Assembly: GCF_938039245.1 (NCBI RefSeq)
Contig: NZ_CALHVN010000025.1
Coordinates: 33,915-97,914, forward strand
Length of the DNA stretch: 64,000 nt
Reading direction: 5' to 3'
Source of the DNA: an uncultured Campylobacter sp.
GTDB lineage: Bacteria; Campylobacterota; Campylobacteria; Campylobacterales; Campylobacteraceae
The position numbers were made by a program, and so were the translations under genes. Positions 60,220 to 64,000 of the stretch are shown here, in pieces. A model generated the notes under the pieces. That model made no database searches. It saw only the letters and a list, made by a program, of their open reading frames with translations, and was not told where the DNA came from. How positions within the stretch are numbered: position 1 is the stretch's first letter; each line of letters opens with the position of its first letter.

Positions 60220-61398
60220 CTAAAAGCTATAAACTAGGCCCGCGCTTATTTGCATCATCGCAGGGTATCTAGGCTGCGCTTTAAACGTCCGATCAAACGT
60301 CGCAAACGCCCTTAAATTTTTAGCAATCTCGTAGCCTAGTCTCGCCGTTAGCTCGTTTTGGCGGTAGGTTTTATCGTCTGCACGCTTTAATCTATACTTC
60401 GTAGTGCCTAAAAGCATTCCTAAATTTAGCTTTTTTATCTTCGTATCAAACGCCGCGTAATACGTCCTTGCGTCGCGCTCGTATATCACGTCGCCTTCTT
60501 CGAAAAATACGATTTGATCGCCGGCTAAATTCATACTCCCCCAGCCTACGCTTTTGCCCGATTTTACGTAAGCCAAGGTAAGCTTGGTGCCCTCTAAAAC
60601 GCCGTAAATTTTAGCCTCCGCCAAACTTCCGTCGCCGCTTTGTTTTCTCTCGTCGCTTCTTGCGTAGTGTAGCATCCAGCCTAGCTTCATCTCGCCCGCG
60701 CCGCTTTGAAAGCCGCCGCTTTCGTAAGATATTTTGCCGCCTAGCGCGCTAAATAGCTCGCTTGCGTAAAGCGCGTAAATTTTAACCGATGCGCCGCCTT
60801 GTTTATACGTGGCTCCCGCGTTAAAAATCCCTCGACCCTCGTTTAGCTTCGTAAAGCCCCACATTTCCTTTAAATAAGCCCTTCCGCGCCTTTTAGAATA
60901 GCTTGCGTCAAGGAGTAAATTAGGCGCTGCTTCGCTTGTTACCCGCACGCCGTCTTGGATCTTGCTCGACCAGTCGTTTATCATTTCAAATCGCCCGATT
61001 TTTAGGGTATTTACGCCGTCGTCGTAGCCCAAAAACAGCTGCGATAAAAGCGCCCTGTCGCCCTCGTAAATTCGCTCCGTGCTATCGCCCTTGCCGTGCA
61101 GCGTGCGGTAGTTTCTGTCGCCTTCATAGATCGGTACGCTACCGCGCCCGCCGATGCCCAGTTTTAGCGCGTCTAGGAAGCTAAGTTCGTAATTTAGCGC
61201 CGCTGAGGCCACCAGCCACGAAGTGTCGTTAAAATACGTCGTTTTAGTCCCGCTAATTACCCGCCTAGTTTCGCTGTAAGCGCCTATTTCTCCGCTAAAT
61301 TTAGAGCCCTGCAAGAGCGTTTCCAGAGGAGAAGCATGCAAATTTAAAGCCGTAAAATTTAAAGCCGCGAAGGCTACGAATTTTGCTATTTTTTTCAT
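60220..61398 (-). CDS. outer-membrane porin-like beta-barrel protein
   Basis: 392 residues from ATG 61398; the frame extends upstream to 61515 but that part overlaps kdsA and lacks a signal. Signal peptide KKIAKFVAFAALNFTALNLH ends near ASP. The body has alternating hydrophobic/polar strands, many Tyr/Gly, and a C-terminal Phe (SAGLVYSF), as in outer-membrane barrels. It resembles OprD-type porins in length and LKIGRFEMINDWSS-like strand motifs. Substrate unknown. Divergent from kdsA. Confidence 0.7.
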   Translation of the reverse strand: MKKIAKFVAFAALNFTALNLHASPLETLLQGSKFSGEIGAYSETRRVISGTKTTYFNDTSWLVASAALNYELSFLDALKLGIGGRGSVPIYEGDRNYRTLHGKGDSTERIYEGDRALLSQLFLGYDDGVNTLKIGRFEMINDWSSKIQDGVRVTSEAAPNLLLDASYSKRRGRAYLKEMWGFTKLNEGRGIFNAGATYKQGGASVKIYALYASELFSALGGKISYESGGFQSGAGEMKLGWMLHYARSDERKQSGDGSLAEAKIYGVLEGTKLTLAYVKSGKSVGWGSMNLAGDQIVFFEEGDVIYERDARTYYAAFDTKIKKLNLGMLLGTTKYRLKRADDKTYRQNELTARLGYEIAKNLRAFATFDRTFKAQPRYPAMMQISAGLVYSF

Positions 61399-61460
61399 TA
61401 TGACCCTTAAAAAAACGTTGATTTTACAAGAGTAATTCTTAAAATTTAGCAACAATGGGC

Positions 61461-61466
61461 TATAAT
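61461..61466 (+). promoter_or_regulatory. -10 (TATAAT) for kdsA
   Basis: TATAAT in GGGCTATAATCTTC, 21 bases before the kdsA ATG with AAGGAG between. Confidence 0.65.
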
Positions 61467-61486
61467 CTTCGCAAAAAGGAGAGACG

Positions 61487-62293
61487 ATGATACTAATAGC
61501 AGGGCCTTGCGTCATCGAGAGCGAACAGCTCGTTTTCGACGTGGCAAAAAGGCTAGTTAAATTTAACGAAGATAAGCGGATAGATTTTTATTTCAAATCA
61601 AGCTTTGACAAGGCAAATCGCACGAGCATAAGCTCGTTTCGCGGGCCCGGACTTGAAAAAGGGTGCGAAATTTTAGCCAAGGTCAAAAAGGAATTCGGTT
61701 TTAAAATTTTAACCGATATCCACGAGAGCTATCAGGCTGCACCTGTTGGCGAGGTTGCGGACGTGCTGCAAATCCCGGCGTTTTTGTGCCGCCAAACCGA
61801 TCTGCTCGTGGCTGCTGCCAAAACAAAAGCGGTCGTAAATATCAAAAAAGGGCAGTTTTTAGCGGCGTCAGCGATGAAGCACTCGGTCAAAAAAGTGCTA
61901 GAAACGCGCGGTGTAAATGGCGATGGATACGAGATCGCTAAACAAAACGGAGTGTGGCTAACGGAGCGAGGTAGTACCTTTGGCTACGGAAATTTAGTCG
62001 TAGATATGCGAAATTTGGTGCTGATGAGGGAGTTTGCGCCCGTGATTTTCGACGCTACTCACAGCGTGCAGATGCCGTCGGCTTTGGGTGAGAAAAGCGG
62101 CGGAGACGCGAGATTCGTGCCGTATCTTGCGCGAGCTGCGGCGGCTGCGGGCGTGGACGGATTTTTCTACGAGACGCATATTAATCCTTGCGAGGCGCTT
62201 TGCGACGGACCGAATATGCTAAATTTGGACGAGCTAGACGCAAATATCGCTCAAATTTTTAAGATAAAAGACGCCCTAGGCGATGCAAACTAA
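61487..62293 (+). CDS. kdsA: 3-deoxy-8-phosphooctulonate (Kdo-8-P) synthase
   Basis: 268 residues. DAHP/KDO8P synthase barrel: LIAGPCVIESEQLVFDVA, SSFDKANRTSISSFRGPG, LTDIHESYQAAP, IPAFLCRQTDLLVAAAKT, LTERGSTFGYGNLVVDMR, FDATHSVQMPS and FYETHINP. Makes Kdo-8-phosphate from arabinose-5-P and PEP, the source of Kdo for the LOS core. The residues C (in GPC), H, E and D fit the metal-dependent class. Overlaps the first SMR gene by 11 bases. Confidence 0.96.
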   Translation: MILIAGPCVIESEQLVFDVAKRLVKFNEDKRIDFYFKSSFDKANRTSISSFRGPGLEKGCEILAKVKKEFGFKILTDIHESYQAAPVGEVADVLQIPAFLCRQTDLLVAAAKTKAVVNIKKGQFLAASAMKHSVKKVLETRGVNGDGYEIAKQNGVWLTERGSTFGYGNLVVDMRNLVLMREFAPVIFDATHSVQMPSALGEKSGGDARFVPYLARAAAAAGVDGFFYETHINPCEALCDGPNMLNLDELDANIAQIFKIKDALGDAN

Positions 62294-62612
62294 GGGCTTT
62301 TTGTGGGTGTTAGGCGGCGCGGTCGCCGAATGCGGCTGGGCGTACGGGCTAAAACACGCCCAAAACGCCGTAGGATTCGCGCTTACTGCCGCATTAGTCT
62401 GCGTTAGCTTCGTATCGTTTATAAAGGCTATGAAATACTTGCCCGTTAGCGTTGCATATACCGTATTTGTGGGATTTGGAGCATTTTTTATCGTGGTCGC
62501 CGAAAGCGTTAGCGAATACGGCTCAAGCGGCCAGACGCCCGATCCTTTGCGGCTATTTTTCATAGCGACGCTAGTTGCCGGCGTGCTAGGGCTAAAAAGG
62601 CTAAAATCTTGA
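62283..62612 (+). CDS. SMR-family efflux protein, first of a pair (Gdx/SugE-like)
   Basis: 109 residues, four membrane helices. The conserved acidic residue sits in AVAECGWAYGLKHA, which matches the E-x-x-WAxGLK signature of SugE/Gdx guanidinium exporters more than EmrE. Its stop overlaps the next gene. Paired SMR subunits usually work as heterodimers. The pair sits between kdsA and ribH, which I recall as neighbours in C. jejuni. Confidence 0.82.
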   Translation: MQTKGFLWVLGGAVAECGWAYGLKHAQNAVGFALTAALVCVSFVSFIKAMKYLPVSVAYTVFVGFGAFFIVVAESVSEYGSSGQTPDPLRLFFIATLVAGVLGLKRLKS

Positions 62613-62932
62613 TGCACGTTTTAGCTCTTTTGGCAGCGGGATGCTGCGAGGTTTTGGGCGTGTTTTTTCTAACCAAATTTCAAAAAAGCGTCGGCGTGAA
62701 AAAGGCGGCGAATTTTTTGATTTTGGTCGCAAATTTCGCCCTTTCGCTCTGGCTTTTGAGTTACGCGATGCAGGCGATGGCGATGTCGGTGGCGTACGCG
62801 ATTTGGACCGGTATCGGAGCGATCGGAGCCGTGGGCGTCGGAGTGGTTTTTAATGGCGAAAAAATGAGCGCGCAAAAGGCGTTTTATCTATCGCTAATAA
62901 CGCTAAGCGCGGTAATATTAAAGATAATTTAA
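62609..62932 (+). CDS. SMR-family efflux protein, second of a pair
   Basis: 107 residues, four membrane helices, with the conserved Glu in LAAGCCEVLGVFFLTKF and the helix AMSVAYAIWTGIGAIGAVG typical of SMR proteins. ATGA overlap with its partner. Expected to form a heterodimeric proton-coupled exporter, perhaps for guanidinium or cationic compounds. No guanidine riboswitch was recognised upstream. Confidence 0.83.
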   Translation: MMHVLALLAAGCCEVLGVFFLTKFQKSVGVKKAANFLILVANFALSLWLLSYAMQAMAMSVAYAIWTGIGAIGAVGVGVVFNGEKMSAQKAFYLSLITLSAVILKII

Positions 62933-62943
62933 AAGGAGAAATC

Positions 62944-63414
62944 ATGAAAATAATCGAAGGAAATTTGGCTCTAAAAGGCGGCGAGAAGATCGCTATAGTG
63001 GGCGCGAGGTTTAATCATATCATCACCGATAGGCTGGTGGAGGGCGCGAGGGACGCGTTTTTGCGCCACGGCGGGGATGAGGCGAATTTGAGCCTCATTT
63101 TGGTACCGGGCGCGTTTGAGATACCGATGGCGCTTGAAAAGGCGCTAGCCAGCGGTAAATTTGACGCCGTTTGCTGCGTGGGTGCGGTGATCCGCGGCTC
63201 TACGCCTCACTTTGACTACGTTAGCGCCGAGACTACAAAGGGCATTGCAAACGTCACGCTAAAATACGGCAAACCGGTGACCTTTGGCGTGCTAACGGTC
63301 GATAGCATCGAGCAGGCCATCGAGCGAGCTGGCTCAAAGGCCGGAAACAAGGGCTTTGAAGCTATGACAGGCGTGATCGAGATGCTAAGCTTATATAAAA
63401 ATTTGGAGGCGTAA
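62944..63414 (+). CDS. ribH: 6,7-dimethyl-8-ribityllumazine synthase
   Basis: 156 residues, the standard length. VGARFNHIITDRLVEGA, VPGAFEIPMALEKAL, CVGAVIRGSTPHFDYVS (catalytic His region), FGVLTVDSIEQAIERAG. Joins dihydroxybutanone phosphate with the pyrimidine to make lumazine in riboflavin synthesis. AAAAGGAG site. Followed directly by nusB. Confidence 0.96.
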   Translation: MKIIEGNLALKGGEKIAIVGARFNHIITDRLVEGARDAFLRHGGDEANLSLILVPGAFEIPMALEKALASGKFDAVCCVGAVIRGSTPHFDYVSAETTKGIANVTLKYGKPVTFGVLTVDSIEQAIERAGSKAGNKGFEAMTGVIEMLSLYKNLEA

Positions 63415-63415
63415 A

Positions 63416-63811
63416 ATGGCGACTCGTCATCAGGTTAGGCAGGCTGTCGTTTCGCTACTCTACGCGCGCGAAATGGGTAGCTGCGGCGAAGAGTTCGTCG
63501 AGGAATTTTTAGAAGAAAAAAAGATAAGAAACGATCAAAGAAGCCTCGCGCTGTCGCTTTTTCACGGTATTTTGGAGCACGCGGATGAGCTTGACGCGCT
63601 ACTAAACACGCGTCTAAAAGAGTGGAAGATAAACGAGATCGGCAGCATCGAGCGCGCCGTGCTGCGACTGGGGGCATACGAGATGAAATTTACCCCGACC
63701 GACAAGGCCGTCATCATAAACGAGGGCATCGAGCTTGGCAAAGAGCTGGGCGGCGACTCGGCGCCCAAATTTATAAACGGCGTACTAGACGCGTTAAAGG
63801 CCGATCTGTGA
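63416..63811 (+). CDS. nusB: transcription antitermination factor NusB
   Basis: 131 residues. TRHQVRQAVVSLLYAREM at the start, LNTRLKEWKINEIGSIERAV, then LRLGAYEM and KAVIINEGIELGKELGGDSA and KFINGVLDAL, the RNA-binding all-helical NusB fold. Acts with NusE in rRNA antitermination. Its stop overlaps the GTG of pyrF. Confidence 0.95.
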   Translation: MATRHQVRQAVVSLLYAREMGSCGEEFVEEFLEEKKIRNDQRSLALSLFHGILEHADELDALLNTRLKEWKINEIGSIERAVLRLGAYEMKFTPTDKAVIINEGIELGKELGGDSAPKFINGVLDALKADL

Positions 63812-64000
63812 AGCTCTGCGTCGCGCTTGATATGAGCTCGAAGCGGGAGTGTTTGCAGCTAGCGGGTGAGCTTGTGGACTTTTCGGATAAAATTTGGCTC
63901 AAAGTGGGCTTGCGAGCCTATTTGCGCGACGGAGCGGGATTTATAGAGGAGCTAAAAAAGCTCGGAAATTTTAAAATTTTCCTCGATCTAAAGCTCTACG
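63808..64000 (+). CDS. pyrF: orotidine 5'-phosphate decarboxylase, N-terminal part
   Basis: Runs off the window after about 64 residues. Starts at GTG 63808 inside the nusB stop (GTGA). KLCVALDMSSKRECLQLA supplies the first strand with Asp, KVGLRAYLRDG the second, and FLDLKLY the start of the catalytic D-x-K-x-x-D motif. Last step of UMP synthesis. The order ribH-nusB-pyrF is the C. jejuni order. Confidence 0.92.
   Translation, partial: MKLCVALDMSSKRECLQLAGELVDFSDKIWLKVGLRAYLRDGAGFIEELKKLGNFKIFLDLKLY

Noticed and set aside
61399..61515. Longer N-terminus of the porin-like protein
   Set aside because: It would overlap kdsA and its promoter, and the signal peptide begins only at 61398.
1..64000. 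tRNA, rRNA, riboswitch or replication origin
   Set aside because: No cloverleaf, rRNA segment, known riboswitch core or DnaA-box cluster was recognised by reading; a covariance-model search would be needed to exclude small RNAs.

Overview
The window is from an epsilonproteobacterium of the genus Campylobacter, most likely one of the higher-GC oral or gut species (C. showae, C. rectus or C. curvus type). The evidence is a complete Campylobacter-type protein N-glycosylation (pgl) locus next to a lipooligosaccharide (LOS) locus bounded by waaC and waaF, gene order like C. jejuni in several blocks (pglG/cheY/prmA/ftsH/psd-like/pssA and der/aroK/trpS/serS/pflB plus kdsA/ribH/nusB/pyrF), and Campylobacter-like promoters with a TATAAT -10 and no clear -35. 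The species is inferred, not proven. I saw no tRNA, rRNA, CRISPR array, intact insertion sequence or prophage.

Layout. 1-1634: 3' end of pckA and a CAP-domain lipoprotein. 1635-2336: gene-poor, with a possible decayed ORF. 2337-18309: LOS core locus. waaF and a WaaG-like transferase run left, a four-gene GT9/GT4 operon runs right, then come a GT9 gene on the minus strand, an O-antigen-ligase-like gene, a polysaccharide deacetylase, an orphan AT-rich gene and a pseudogene. The locus ends with the minus-strand operon waaC-htrB-GT2-waaQ-like. 18373-21311: a PolB-type exonuclease, a UDP-glucuronate 4-epimerase and an exported ATP-dependent DNA ligase (Lig E type). 21332-24405: an AT-rich two-gene insert (DUF262 protein plus SMC/AAA-like ATPase), a candidate defence module. 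24415-42790: galE, ugd, ecotin, a second nucleotide-sugar dehydrogenase, a Wzx-type flippase, a GT25 transferase and pglH-I-J-B-A-C-D, then pglE-F-G under its own promoter. 42787-44108: hisH-hisA.

44175-50377: cheY, prmA, ftsH, a Psd-related gene, pssA and leuA. leuA is preceded by a short peptide ORF with five consecutive Leu codons, a likely attenuator. 50726-58997: an exported von Willebrand A protein, then the minus-strand group pflB, serS, a CopD-like membrane protein, trpS, aroK and der. 59148-64000: a DMT transporter, an outer-membrane porin-like protein, kdsA, a pair of small multidrug resistance genes, ribH, nusB and the start of pyrF.

How the genes fit together. PglF, PglE and PglD make UDP-diNAcBac; PglC, PglA, PglJ, PglH and PglI build the lipid-linked glycan; PglB transfers it to proteins. 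No ABC flippase PglK is seen; a Wzx-type flippase sits in its usual neighbourhood. Ugd, the UDP-glucuronate epimerase and the TviB-like enzyme would supply uronic-acid sugars. The LOS locus encodes six GT9 (heptosyltransferase-type) proteins, and several of its transferases carry long low-complexity insertions.

The strongest sequence-scale signal is the hexamer AAATTT (often as TCAAATTTGA). It is packed into intergenic stretches, into the insertions of the LOS transferases, and into inverted repeats that look like terminators.
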